A stretch of DNA of 64,000 bases from Impatiens glandulifera (lineage: Eukaryota; Streptophyta; Magnoliopsida; Ericales; Balsaminaceae), in NCBI RefSeq assembly GCF_907164915.1, contig NC_061862.1, positions 123,407,533 through 123,471,532 on the forward strand, given 5' to 3'. Under the pieces are notes generated by a model that ran no database searches, had not been told where the DNA came from, and saw only the letters and a list, made by a program, of their open reading frames with translations. The first letter of the stretch is position 1; each line of letters begins with the position of its first letter. The translations under genes and the position numbers were made by a program. Shown here piece by piece: positions 22,211 through 33,800 of this stretch.

Positions 22211-23082
22211 AACTACTACAAATTACTTCCCCTCTCAAACCCAAAAAAAACTGTAAATTTAACCAAAATAAGAAGTCTAGTCCATATAGAGAACCTTCAA
22301 CTTCAGTTCAGCCGAGTTTTCAACTGCTCTCTTTTAAAAGTTATGATACTCAGCCTAAAACAACATAAATGATCAATAATCGTGCCCTTGTCCTTGACGA
22401 TCCAAACTCAACTCAGTCACCCTTAAATATGGAAAGGAAAGAAGACGATGAAGACAATACAAGGGAGGATGTAGACTTAGAAATCTTAGCAAATCGACAA
22501 AGACTTACAAAGAAATTGTTGGATAAGAGTAAGTTTATTGATTTATGTTACATACAGTAATTTAGAAATATAAAATGACTTCATTTTGAATCTTTATATG
22601 TTATTGTAGCTTCTTACTAGATATTTTGAAAGACATACATCGGATAATCACCAGTTATTGGAGAAGTTTGTACTTGAACTAGAATCAAATTCCCAAAGAC
22701 ATTAAGAATATTTGGTGGGATAATTCTCGGTATGTTTAATTTTATTTACTTTAATTAATTTTCATTATAAATTAATTGTTGGAGGTCTTTAGAAAATTCA
22801 AATGACTTATAGTTGGAGACATTTGAGTGGGATACCATTTTTAAGGAGAATGTAAATAATTTTTTTTTTTCAAAAAGGTAGTGCGAAGATAAGAATTTTG
22901 CGACTAAGGCCAAAGCATCTTTGAAAAATTCCCCACACATTACCCTAGATGACTAGATCCAAAGTATTCCGAGAAGTGCTCTAAGTCCCAATGAAATTGA
23001 AAGAAATACACAAAAAAAACTGATATGCCTCATATTGCGGAGGATCGATATCGGTTGTAGAACATCAAAGAAGATTGATAAG
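22211..23082 (+). pseudogene. gene fragment split by element F, right half (CACTA second gene?)
   Basis: 22211-22366 and 22369-22560 continue the Lys/Ser/Gln-rich coding style (SSPYREPSTSVQPSF; then RALVLDDPNSTQSP and EDNTREDVDLEILANRQRL). After an AT-rich, intron-like gap, weak blocks occur (KDIKNIWWD near 22690-22720, TFEWDTIF near 22818-22840, KKTDMPHIAEDRYR near 23010-23055). These loosely recall the Transposase_24 (Ptta/En-Spm) domain with its W.KVP...IW and PH.....F blocks. Stops interrupt the later part. Family assignment uncertain. Confidence 0.4.
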
Positions 23083-23279
23083 TAATTTATTTATTTGAGT
23101 TGTATTTAATTGATTGAAATTAATATTTATTTTTGGGAAATGACTTATTGCTATTTATTAAAATATCAAAAGGGAAGAAAAGGTATAAGAGTTTTGAAAT
23201 TAGGACAAAACAACCCTTTGTCCTAATTTTTAAAAGAAGTAAATCATGAGTTACTTAGAAAATGAATACAACCTAACAA

Positions 23280-23670
23280 ATAAACAACAATACAAATCAA
23301 CTATCTCGCCTTATACAAAAACAGTTTGATGACTTCTTTGAACATAATACCCCAACTTTGACAAGACATCCAATTCGCTAACGTTATGTGAATTCACCTC
23401 ATTCATACTTGCTCCTCCATTGGTCTAAGTCTTGAGAAGACCCTAACGTTTCTTTCCTTTTGTACTTGATAAACAACTGCCCTAAAATAACACTTCATAA
23501 CATTCACAAAAAAAAAAACTACTCATAGACTTTCCAATCACTAATTCATTTATTTAATTCTAATAAATAGGAAAATTCAACAAACCCATAGCATTAGCAA
23601 ACCATTTCCATAGTTTATCCTTAAAAGGGAAATCACCAAACAAATGAGTTATCGATTTAACGCAGCATGT
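23280..23670 (-). pseudogene. LINE remnant (zf-RVT-like region)
   Basis: On the minus strand, 23662-23570 reads ITHLFGDFPFKDKLWKWF and then ANAMGLLNFPI. This matches the (D/S)HLF..C(P/S)....W block at the end of plant LINE ORF2 zinc-binding domains. The flanking sequence down to 23280 may be its 3' tail. Only a short part is recognisable. Confidence 0.45.
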
Positions 23671-24871
23671 ACTTGGGATGGTCATGTATTTACTAATTTG
23701 GTCCCTTGTTGTAAGCCGGTTACAGTCCGTCATAAAAATTTGAATATAAGGTTTTGCAGTTTATGTTGAATTTTATTGTAAATAGTGTAAAAATAGTTGC
23801 ATAAAAAAATTGTAAATTTGATTTCTTTATTTTCATATATTCATTGTATTGAGTATGGCAAAAGGTTTTGTATTACGTAATTTTATATGCTATTATTGTT
23901 TATGTTGAATATATTTTTATTATTTAATATATTCATCTTATTGCTATTTTTATTGCATACCACGGATTTATTAATAATAATATTGTAAATTTTTTTGCAT
24001 ATTATATTAACCATTAGAGTTTTAGAAAAAGAAATTTTTTTCATCACATTTAAGTTTAGTGCAAATTTTGTTGAAACAAGTATTATAAAAAATATAGCAG
24101 ATTTGCAACTGGACTATTTGCATTCATTCAAGATTGCTTAAAGATTTAGTTGCGAATGTCGTAAATATTGTTAAGAAAATTACTAAAACACCATTTTTAA
24201 CGGAAATAATGTTATAACGCACTTGTTGCATATTGATAGTTATTTATTTGTAGCGACACCCAATGGTTTAGCTTGATGAATCTATCACAAATGCAAACAA
24301 AAACATAACAGGTGTACTCAACTCGCTATGGAATTCATTAAAATTAACTATGATTTTAAGGACAAGAGAAATTCAGTCGGACCTAATATTTTTAAGTATT
24401 TTAATATAGACAGTTGTGATTACAATTAAAATTATCTAAAAAATTAATCTTGCTCAATGTATTATGTGATGTTTATCTCCTATAAATTTAGGATAAAAAA
24501 TTAATAATAAATACTCAGACAAAATACACTGAATTTCAGGAAGGCTAAAAAATATTTTCAAAATTTATAAAAATTCTTATCAACAAAAGCCACAACATTA
24601 AAAGTCATAAGGGATCAATTGATTTTTGGATTGTCGTGGATGTTTTTATAAAAATATTTGTATCACAACTTATTTCTTTGAACCATTCAATTATTTAATT
24701 TATCTATAAAATTATTAAAATAATTTTATTTTTATAATAAAGACATTTTAAAAATTCAATAAAATTAAAAATCTAAATAACTTAAAATTTAACATAGAAA
24801 CTTTAAGAGTCAAAATAATGAGTTGAGAGAAAGCTGTAAATGAATAAATTCTTGATTTGCCGCGTACCCTA
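23671..24871. other. AT-rich noncoding stretch
   Basis: No coding frame or clear repeat. Long T and A runs near 23990 and 24720. I see nothing supported in it. Confidence 0.5.
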
Positions 24872-24904
24872 CACTTCCACCCTCACCAACTCCGGCATAT
24901 AATC
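24872..24904 (-). pseudogene. GNAT acetyltransferase pseudogene, 3' fragment
   Basis: Read on the minus strand, 24904-24872 encodes DYMPELVRVEV. This is the (F/Y).PEL.R(L/V)E block that follows the acetyl-CoA-binding motif in plant RimJ/RimL-like GNAT proteins. It is in the same frame as the main fragment at 29504-29276 once element G is removed. Sequence beyond (lower coordinates) no longer matches, so the gene end is lost. Confidence 0.55.
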
Positions 24905-24915
24905 CATGAGAGAAC

Positions 24916-25137
24916 TAATTAGGATTTGAAATAAGATTTAGTCAATTATCTAATATTTAGTCTCGTTATTAGTTAGTCTAGAATCTAGTTTATTAGTTAG
25001 AGTTTAATGAATATAAATAATTATACTTAATATTTGTATAATAAATCTCATTCAATCATTAATATTAATTTATATTTCACTTTAATAACTCAATCAAATA
25101 GTTTTTATTTATTATTAAATCTAAAATTTAACTTAGT
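24916..25137 (+). repeat. element G 5' LTR remnant
   Basis: Shares with the 3' copy TTATCTAATATTTA, ATTAATTT.ATATTTCA, CAAATAGTT.TTATTTATTAT and AAATTTAACT. It is longer than the 3' copy, which has lost an internal stretch. Confidence 0.6.
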
Positions 25138-25589
25138 AGGAAAGTCTAATATGGGAAAACATACGAACGATTTCAATGGAAGAACAATATCACTTATTAG
25201 TTCTACCTAAAAACTTAAAATTTGATAAACACAGTTATATCTATTGAAAATCACATGTTACTCTTATCACTACAGGCTATGATTTTATGGATATATTAGA
25301 AGAGAATCTAAATACTCCTTCCAATTTTTTTTTCAAAAACAAATGATTAACAGAAAATAATTCAAATAAATAATGAAAAATTTAAACAATAGAGTATCCA
25401 AGATTAAAGGGTACTTACATGGCTCTTTTTAATATTGACCGACTATATTTGTTAACAAGTCTCAAAATCATCTTCAGCATAAGGACTATAGGAAACCCTA
25501 GAGAAGACCTATGTTTCTCGACTATTTTAGTTACAAAGTCAACTCCTAAATGAACACAAATGTAGTGACTTTCTTCATAACTTCATTGA

Positions 25590-26640
25590 ACATATTAAAT
25601 ATTTGCTAGATGCACTTATCATTGTCGGTAAATATGTTTCTGAGCAAGATCTACAACCAATTCTAATCATCGGGCTTGGAGACGAAATCGAGCCAATATG
25701 TTCTCTAAATTCCGGACAAAATCTATCATTTAATGAGATGACCAATATCTTTATAAATCATGAATAATGACTCATATTAAAGAAAAGAATTCTTCATTAT
25801 GAAAAAATCTCGACCTCAAACGTTTCGGCGAATGTTACTTAAATTTATGAGTGTGGAGGCAGAAAGAACCGAGGATAAAACCGAGACAATAATCTCTCAC
25901 AATGTAATTGTTGTCATAAAATTAACCATTGTTCATAAAATTATTTTTATAATTCACCTTGTCAAATATGTAATGTACAAGGACATAGTATTCTCGAGTG
26001 CCTTCGTTTTAGTCCTTCTGTAAATTCTACGACAATGTTATTTACATCGTCTACTATTGTAGATCCCACTTGGTGTCCAAATTTAAGTTTTACCGATCAT
26101 ATTACTTTTTTACCTTAATAATTTACATGTACATGGTCCTTATACATGCACTCAAACTTTTATAGTCGATAACGGTAACGGTATGCCTCAGAGTATTTAT
26201 AATATTGGTACTACTAAAATTTTAAATCAACAGAAAAACCCATGTAACATATTACACATTTCAGATATTATTTAAAATCTAATGAATGTTGCGATATTTT
26301 CATCGAATAATAATGTGTTTTTTGAATTTCACCTAAATGTTTGTCTTTTTAAATATCAAGATAAAATGATAGTTCTTCTTAAGGGATTAATCAAGGAAGA
26401 AATTTATTGCATTGACCCTATTGAAATTTTATCTTCAACATGTTCTAATAAGAAAGTGTTTATTGACATTCAATCTCTGGCTCAAATTCGGCAAGCACAA
26501 CTCGACATCCTTCTAGGACTATTATATCTTTAGTTATATCACACTTTAAATTATTAGTTTTAGTAATAACACTATTTCATTTTGTGGATCATGCTAATAT
26601 AGGAAATCACACAAGTTATTCTAACTTCTAAATCTACATA
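25590..26640 (+). pseudogene. element G gag end, protease and pre-integrase region
   Basis: A zinc-knuckle remnant CQICNVQGHSILECL (25956-26000) ends gag; its order C-x2-C-x4-H-x4-C is intact. A decayed protease site (DPTWCPNLSFTDHIT, about 26060-26110) follows, then FSSNNNVFFEFHLNVCLFKYQDK (26291-26360) and GLIKEEIYCIDP, typical of the stretch before the GAG-pre-integrase domain. The Asp-Ser-Gly protease triad is gone. Confidence 0.75.
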
Positions 26641-26641
26641 T

Positions 26642-27300
26642 GTGGTTCCTTTATACCTAATTCATTCGGATGTTTGGGTACCTACTCCTGAATTTTCTTC
26701 TACTAGTTGTCGTTATTTCGTACATTTTATTAATGAGTTTAGCAAATTCACATTGATATATCTGCTAAAGAAAAAGTATGATATTTTAGATACGTTTATC
26801 AACTTTCTTCGACTTGTTGAAAATTTGTTTATTCGTAAAATCGAAATATTACAAACTCATTGGGGAGGAGAATACATAAATTTCAAACTATTAATAGATC
26901 ATCATGATATATTACATCGCTTATCTTGTCTACTTACTAGTGAGCAAAATGGTATTGTTGAACGAAAAATTTATCACATTCAAAAAATTGGTCTCACTTT
27001 ATTGACTCATGCATCTATGCCACTATATTATTAAAGTGGAGCTATGGAAAGAACTATATATCTCATAAATAATCTTTCAACATCAACTCTACATCAATGA
27101 TCAACATTCGAGATTTTATTCTGCTCTCTACCTGATTATGCATTTTTGAAAACTTTCGGTGTTCTTGTTATCCACTAACACTATCGTATAATCAACATAA
27201 ACTCGACGTCCTTACTACACTTTGTAGTTTTATTGGTTATAGTTCGTCTCATAAATGTTATAAGTGTCTTCACATTCCATTTGGATGCATTTTTATTTCT
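26642..27300 (+). pseudogene. element G integrase
   Basis: The 130-codon frame 26642-27034 holds LIHSDVWVPTPEF (first catalytic Asp), then QTHWGGEY, where the second catalytic Asp (normally Q(S/C)D.G.EY) is His, and QNGIVERK with the catalytic Glu. The C-terminal part (about 27040-27300: SYNQHKLDVL-like, then GCIFISRDVTFEE-like) is broken by stops. Confidence 0.85.
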
Positions 27301-27689
27301 CGAGATGTTACATTTGAAGATCTCACTTTTCTATTAAAACATAATGACTTGGTACAATTGTACCCACCGTCTCATGATGTTGAACCATCTCTTCCAAAAA
27401 ACATACTACATCTACCACCTCATAATAGTTCGCCATTTCACAATCTTCTTGTATGATTTCACTCACACCCGTGAATACTACAAATCTAACATATTTTACT
27501 CCATTAAATACTACATTTACTATCCGACTTCCACAATAAACTAATACAACAAATAATGTGTCTTCCTTTTCTAATAATCATATGATGACTTATAATAAAT
27601 CACATTCTATGTCTTCATCGGCTCTCATTTCTAACTATTTCTACTATCATACCTACGTGTTTTACTAATGCCAATAAGGATCTGCAATG

Positions 27690-29090
27690 GCGACTTGCCA
27701 TGAAAGACAAATATAATTCTCTTATTCAAAAATAAAATGTAGTCTTGTATCCCTCGTACGTTGTCACACAATATTATTGGTTGTAAATGAGTTTCAAACT
27801 CAAACACGACTCCGATGAAATAATTGATCGCTACAAAGTACGTCTTGTGACAAAATATTTTCATCAACAATAAGGTATTGATTATGAAGAGACTTTCATA
27901 ATAATTATCAAACATACAACTATTCATATTATTTTAACTTTTACTATCTCTCATCAATGGTTTATATATCAACTCAATATCCGCAATGCATTTCATTACA
28001 AGTCCTTAAACAAAGAAGTCTATAGATCTCAATCACCTAAATTTGTACATCCAAATTTTTATAATCATATATGAAAAATAATAAAGTAATATATGATCTG
28101 AAACAAGCTTCTCGAGCTAGGTACTCCACTCTTTGTAGTGCTCTAGTGTCAATTGCTTTTACTGAATTCAAATCTGCCACAACTTTATTCATATGCCATA
28201 CATCAACAACAACATCAACATATTTTATAGTATACATGGATAGTATTATTCTTATAGAAAATTCTCAATCTTTTATTAAATAAATCATTCGTCATTTAAA
28301 CCATATATTTCTCGTTAAAGACTTAGGTCAAATACACTACTTTCTTGGCATGGAAGCAATACACACTAAGGATGACATGTTTCTTTGTCAATCCAAATAT
28401 TTGGATGACATTATAACTTGTGCTAATATGATTCAATCTAAACATCTACATACTCCTATCTCTTATGACTCTTCTCTCTCTAAACTCTAAACATGATGGA
28501 GAACTCTTAGAGAATCCCTTTAATATCTCACTCTAATTCGTCTAGAGTTAGCTTTCGTTGTTAATCGAGCATGTCAATACATGAAATCTCCAACAACTTC
28601 TCATTGAACAACAATAGAACGCATTCTACGATATCTTAAACACACTTATCATCATGGAATTTTTATTCATTCAACGTCACAACTCACTATAATGTTGATT
28701 AGTAGGGATGTCGTGATGATCGTAGATCTACTACCGACTATTGCATGTTTCTTGGCGATAATCTTGGAATTTTAAGTAACAAGTTGTTGATCGTTCCAGC
28801 ACAAAATCTAAATATTGTGCTCTTGCACATGCAACTAATGATTTATGTTAAATGCAATCTTTACTAAGTGAACTTCGAGTCTCACTATCATCAACTCCTA
28901 TATTATGGTGTGACAATATTGATGCATCCTTTTTATCGACAAATTTAGTGTTTCATGATCGCACAAAACATATTGAGATTGATTTTTACTTCATTAAAAA
29001 AATATTTCTCGTAAACAAATACTCATACAATATGTCTCTTTAAAAAACAAATTGTCGATCTTCTTACTGAAAAATTTATCTCTCATAAGT
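27690..29090 (+). pseudogene. element G reverse transcriptase and RNase H
   Basis: Blocks in order: LQWRLAMKDKYNSLIQ (about 27681-27730), HQWFIYQLNIRNAFHY (about 27953-28000, the D.K.AFL block with Asp changed), VIYDLKQASRARY (28087-28125) and FIVYMDSIIL (28222-28255). The last is the YVDD box, here reading YMDS, so the catalytic pair is lost. DLGQIHYFLGMEAIHTKDDMFL lies at about 28322-28385 and RNase H blocks at 28720-29040 ([19 protein letters not shown]). Many stops. Confidence 0.82.
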
Positions 29091-29157
29091 TTTGTATTTT
29101 ACATAGAAAGCTCACGGTTTATGCCTCACAATTTCGCTTGAAGAAGGATAATAAAAG

Positions 29158-29277
29158 TAATTAAGATTTAAAAACAAAATTTATTCGGTTATCTAATATT
29201 TATTTATTTATCAATAATGTTAATTTCATATTTCAAATAGTTCTTATTTATTATCAGATATAAAATTCAACTATCAA
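29158..29277 (+). repeat. element G 3' LTR remnant
   Basis: Starts TAATTAAGATTTA, shares GGTTATCTAATATTTATTT and CAAATAGTTCTTATTTATTAT with the 5' copy, and ends ACTATCA. An internal deletion shortens it. Confidence 0.6.
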
Positions 29278-29640
29278 AGACTTGATTCACCGCTCTCTTT
29301 CCAAATTCCCTTACCCCAATACTCTGTCGCGATAGCGTATCCTATGTTTGCCTTACATTGTTCATCCTCCAACCATTGATAAACCAATACGAAGTCGATG
29401 TAACGATTGTCAAGGCAGATCGAACGATGCCAGCGGTGGGGGATGCACTTGTTTTGGTTGAAGATTAATGCGTCATCCTTTCTAGTTATAGTGGTCCATC
29501 GCAAGGGGGAAACACACGATGGTCGCTCACCTAGAGGTAGAAATCGTCGACGTCAGTTAATCGGAAGGGACGCCAGGTGATTAAAGGCAACAATGAGTTC
29601 TTAATCTTCCTTTTCCACCTTCTGTCAACAATGCACGGTT
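29278..29640 (-). pseudogene. GNAT acetyltransferase pseudogene, main fragment
   Basis: On the minus strand, TWRPFRLTDVDDFYL (about 29590-29545) is the RPF..TD.DD(F/L) start of plant RimJ/RimL-like GNAT N-acetyltransferases, which transfer acetyl from acetyl-CoA to an amino group. After one stop and one frameshift in a C run near 29505, the frame 29504-29276 gives CIPHRWHRSICLDNR, then LEDEQCKANIGYAIATEYWGKGI. The last contains the acetyl-CoA pyrophosphate-binding loop (here YWGKGI). The reading then stops at element G and resumes at 24904. Stop, frameshift, insertion and missing C-terminus make it a pseudogene. This is the clearest host-gene trace in the window. Confidence 0.82.
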
Positions 29641-29760
29641 TCAACTTTAAAAAGACTTTTGGTGACAAAATAAAATTTATTATTATTCTCAATAATTTAT
29701 GGTGTATTCAATAAATTATTAGATTTTCGAACTGATTTATGTCACTAACATTATTTAAGA

Positions 29761-29763
<3 letters not shown>

Positions 29764-29810
<47 letters not shown>
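29764..29810. repeat. (TA)n microsatellite
   Basis: Nearly uninterrupted TA dinucleotide run. Confidence 0.95.
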
Positions 29811-29820
<10 letters not shown>

Positions 29821-30179
29821 TTTTTTTAATTAAGAGAAAAAATTATTATGAGTAGAAACACTTCAACTTATAACTATGAACAATACATGAGTTTTGTGCT
29901 CTATAAATCAGCAATGAGTCTCCTCTTTATACAATATTATTTTAAATAATATCATAAAAAATGGAGTTCTAAATGGTTATGGTTGATTATTTCCATATTT
30001 GTCTGACTTGTTCCATGATTAAACCCGCCTAAGGGTTAATCTTGATTGTTCTTTCTTGTGTTGCATCCATTTTCTTTCCATCCTAGATACTAATGTGGTA
30101 CTCCTTCCTATAAGTCATTTCAACAAATGAAAAATTCTAAAGTATAAGCATGACATCGGTGAAATTGAATGATTAAGAG

Positions 30180-30480
30180 ATTTATAATTTTTTTTCTAAA
30201 CAAAAAATTGTTTCTTCATTCCCAAATAGACCAACAAAGATTTGCTACAAGGCTACATGTAAAAATGTAAAATTGTATTGAGGAGTTAGGCGATTAAAGT
30301 ATGTTTAATAATTATGTGTCCAATCTAGAATACTTGAGTTAGTTGGGCTAAGAGAAATTCCTATCAAATCTCATATTGCATTGCTAAGATCACATAATAA
30401 AAAGATGTGTTCGATAATTTTATTTGTGTTCTTACAACATTGACAAATAAAAGAATCTATAATTCTACATTCAAAATAAT
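30180..30480 (-). pseudogene. LINE remnant (zf-RVT-like region)
   Basis: The minus strand of about 30450-30195 reads CQCCKNTNKIIEHIFLLC, then AI.DLIGISLSPTNSSILDW and later VGLFGNEETIF. The C..C.....(I/S)(D/E)H(L/I)F..C pattern is the zinc-binding domain at the end of plant LINE ORF2. Stops interrupt it. Confidence 0.6.
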
Positions 30481-31160
30481 TTCCAAACGTAACAATAGTG
30501 TTGAAACAACATTTTCAAATAAAATTCTTAACCTTAAGAACAATTTAAAGTTCCTAGATTAATTTTTAGAGCCGATGAAAAATATTTAATTGCTCTTATC
30601 AGTTAATTCATTTATACTAGCATAACTATAGTTCAAAGAAAACAAACATCATTACTAGTACAACTAGCATATTAATCCCTGATAATAATATAAACAAAAT
30701 ATTATTTATTTATAAACATTTTAAATAAAATTAATATTATTCAAATTTAATTAATTTAAAATTAGAATTATTAATAAATTTATATAAAATGAATGAAGAA
30801 AAAAATATATATATATATGAGAAATAAAATAATAAATATATTAATTAGAAAGAGAAATTAGTAAATAAAGATAAATTATTAATTATTATAAGAGTGTTGA
30901 AAATTATTATTATTTATATTATAAATATTTGTACATAAAAATAAACAAATAGTAAATATATACATATAAACTTATTAATAAGATAATATATATTTTAAAT
31001 AATTTGAATGAAAAAAATTTATTAATATTAGATATAAAATAAAACAAAAATTAATTAAGAAAGATAAATTAATAATTATGATAATAGAAATATATATCTC
31101 TTTTTTATTAATTTTATAATTATTAATTTCTCTTTCTTAATTAATATATTTATTATTTTA

Positions 31161-31264
<104 letters not shown>

Positions 31265-32393
31265 TTTCTTCATTGAGTATTAAGTGACATTTACACTCTC
31301 ACCGCATCTAGCTCTCGTCTACACATTTTATATTTATTTCTCTCTTCTATCATAATTATTTATTCATAATTACTAACTTATTCCACCTATTATAATTATT
31401 AATTTATCTTTACTAATTAGTTTTTGTTTTATATCTCATATAAATATATTATTTTTCTTCATTAAATTTATGTATATATTTTTTTCATACAAATTATATA
31501 AAATATATATTATCTTACTAATAATTTAATATTTATATATTTAATATTAAATATTTATTTATTTTTATGTATAAATATTTATAATATACTAATTTATATC
31601 TCTTTTCATAATTAATAATGAAAGAGATTATATATAATATATAATAATTAGAGAGAAATAAATTATTACTTAATCTTATAATTAACTAACAAATTATTCA
31701 TACTCTTAAAGAGAATACTATATATATATATTTGATGAAATAAAAAAAATACAATGATAGAAGATGAAAATATATTTATATAAAATTAATGATGAAAATT
31801 ATTATTATTATTATTATATATATATATAAAGGTTATTTATAAGAATTTATATGATGAGAAAATAAAAAAAAAATATTTATAAAGTGAATATATATATAAT
31901 ATATATGTTGTGATTGGTGCTACTAATAGAGATTAGAGTCTAACTATTGTTAGTATCTTATAATAAATTCTTCAATAGAAATCCTATGAGGAATTATTAT
32001 TTATTTCTATTTTTCGTAAATCCTCCAAACTCTTGAAACAAATTCAAGTGTGGAAGTGTTCGTCGGATTTGAAGCTTGAGACAACTGAATGTAAATGGCA
32101 GAAATAAAAACACCAGGAGTTTTATGGATGTTCAGTGATAAAACTCCTACGTCACCCCTTCTTCCACAACCGGAAGGATATTCACTAAATACTTTGAAAC
32201 AAATACAGCTCACTGATCTAGCTAACTATCTGTTGAAGAAAACAACTTTTGTTCAACTTACAACACACAGAAAAAGACAATATGTGATTACAATGTATTT
32301 GCAGCTAGAGAATAAGAGAGATTAGTGTTTTTGTTTGAGCAGAGTGTTTTACAGATTTGTAAAATCGATGCTTCGACCGTTGTCCTTTAGCTT

Positions 32394-32403
32394 CCATATA
32401 TAG
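32394..32403 (-). promoter_or_regulatory. TATA-like box in element A 3' LTR
   Basis: CTATATATGG on the minus strand, upstream (in element orientation) of the shared GTGACGTAGGAG module. The matching stretch is missing from the 5' LTR near 52140. Confidence 0.5.
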
Positions 32404-32689
32404 TTGAAGTACACCAACGGTCGAATATTCTTTGAGGACACTTGGTATGTGTCCGTTGGAGGCCGCAAAGAGTACGAGAGTATAGTAGGCTCTAAATAAT
32501 TTGATCGTGGTCGTACTAAACAGGTAGTGCGCCGAATATCCTCTAATCTTGTCTTGTACTGGAAATATGGTTTAGGGATATTTGCATACATGGTGTTCAT
32601 TCATTGATGAAATTAGCTGGCTTGTCAGACTACTGAAAGAAGTGGAGCAGGCAGCTAATTGATCGTGGGTAGACGGATGCTTCCTTTAG

Positions 32690-33590
32690 ACAACTGCTAA
32701 AGCAAAGCATTAGACGTTCTTCTTTAGACCGTGTCTGAAGGAGTTAGACCTCGTCTAACTACGTATCCCTTCAGACATCGTGTGAAGGAGTTAGACCTTG
32801 TCTAACTACGTATACCTTCAGAACTCGTTTAAAGGAGTTAGACCTCGTCTGAAGGAGTTAGACTTCGTCTAACTACATATCGCTTCAAACCTCGTCTAAT
32901 AGAGTTAGACTTCGTCTAACTACGTTTCCCTTCAGACTCCGTCTGAAGGAGTTAGACCTCGTCTAACTAAGTTTCCCTTCAGATCCAATCTGAATGAATT
33001 AGACTTTATCTAACTACGCATCCCTTCAGTCTCCGTATGAAGGAGTTAGACCTCGTCTAACTATGTTTCCCTTCAAATCACGTCTGAAGGAGTTAGACCT
33101 CGTCTAACTATGCATACCTTCAGACTTCGTCTAAAGGAGTTAGACCTCGTCTAACTACATTTCCCTTCAGACCACGTATGAAGGAGTTAGACCTCGTCTA
33201 ACTACATTTCCCTTCAGACTCCGTCTGAAGGAATTAGACCTCGTCTAACTACGTTTCCCTTCAGACCACATCTGAAGGAGTTAGACCTCATCTAACTACG
33301 TTTCCCTTAAGACTCCATCTAAAGGAGTTAGAACTCGTCTAACTACGTTTCCCTTCAAACTCCGTCTGAAGGAGTTAGACCTCATCTAACTACGTTTCCC
33401 TTCAGACCACGTCTGAAGGAGTTAGACCTCGTCTAACTACGTTTCCCTTTAAGACCACGTCTGAAGGAGTTAGACCTCGTCTAACTACGTTTCCCTTCAG
33501 ACTTTGTCTGAAGGAGTTAGACCTCGTCTAACTACGTTTCCCTTAAGACCACGTCTGAAGGAGTTAGACCTCGTCTAACTACATTAAACG
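32690..33590. repeat. hairpin array in element A 3' LTR, about 47-bp unit
   Basis: About 18 imperfect units of AGTTAGACCTCGTCTAACTACGT plus TTCCCTTCAGACCACGTCTGAAGG. Each unit carries two short palindromes with three-base loops, GTTAGAC-NNN-GTCTAAC and TTCAGAC-NNN-GTCTGAA. Compensating exceptions are rare, and most changes hit one arm only. Confidence 0.93.
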
Positions 33591-33800
33591 TCTAAGACAA
33601 TTTTCTTTAGACCGCGTCTAGTGTAGCTCTGTCTTTTAAATTTTTTCCTACACAAAACAAATAGACCACTCAGCTTGAACTTAATAACATGTCAAAATCG
33701 TGTTCAAAAATATAAAGGGCTTTATATTCTTTGAAAAATTAATTAAACTATGTCTTTCTTTCTTTTCTTGTTTTAATTTTTCCCAACAATTTCCCTCTTT

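Larger units (their letters stand above)
24916..29277 (+). mobile_element. element G: old, heavily mutated Ty1/copia retrotransposon
   Basis: Two related LTR remnants flank a plus-strand series of gag, protease, integrase, RT and RNase H blocks full of stops and shifts. Boundaries are estimated from where LTR similarity ends (TAATTAGGATTTG at 24916 and TAATTAAGATTTA at 29158; ACTATCA at 29277). Flanking AGAAC and AAGAC may be a decayed target duplication. The element splits the GNAT pseudogene. It is clearly older than F. Confidence 0.75.
31906..33788 (-). repeat. element A 3' LTR
   Basis: 1883 bp, TGTTGTGATTGG...TTTTTCCCAACA in plus orientation. It contains the shared module (CTCCTACGTCACCCC at 32144-32158), a minus-strand TATA-like CTATATATGG (32394-32403) and the hairpin array (32690-33590). 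The T-rich tail precedes the polypurine tract on its right (AAAGAGGGAAAT on the minus strand, 33789-33800). Confidence 0.92.

Noticed and set aside
29764..29810. TA run considered as a regulatory or origin element
   Set aside because: Plain microsatellite with no neighbouring gene.
32690..33590. Array with near-regular units considered as a CRISPR array
   Set aside because: Units run on without unique spacers, lie in both LTRs of a retrotransposon, and this is a plant genome.
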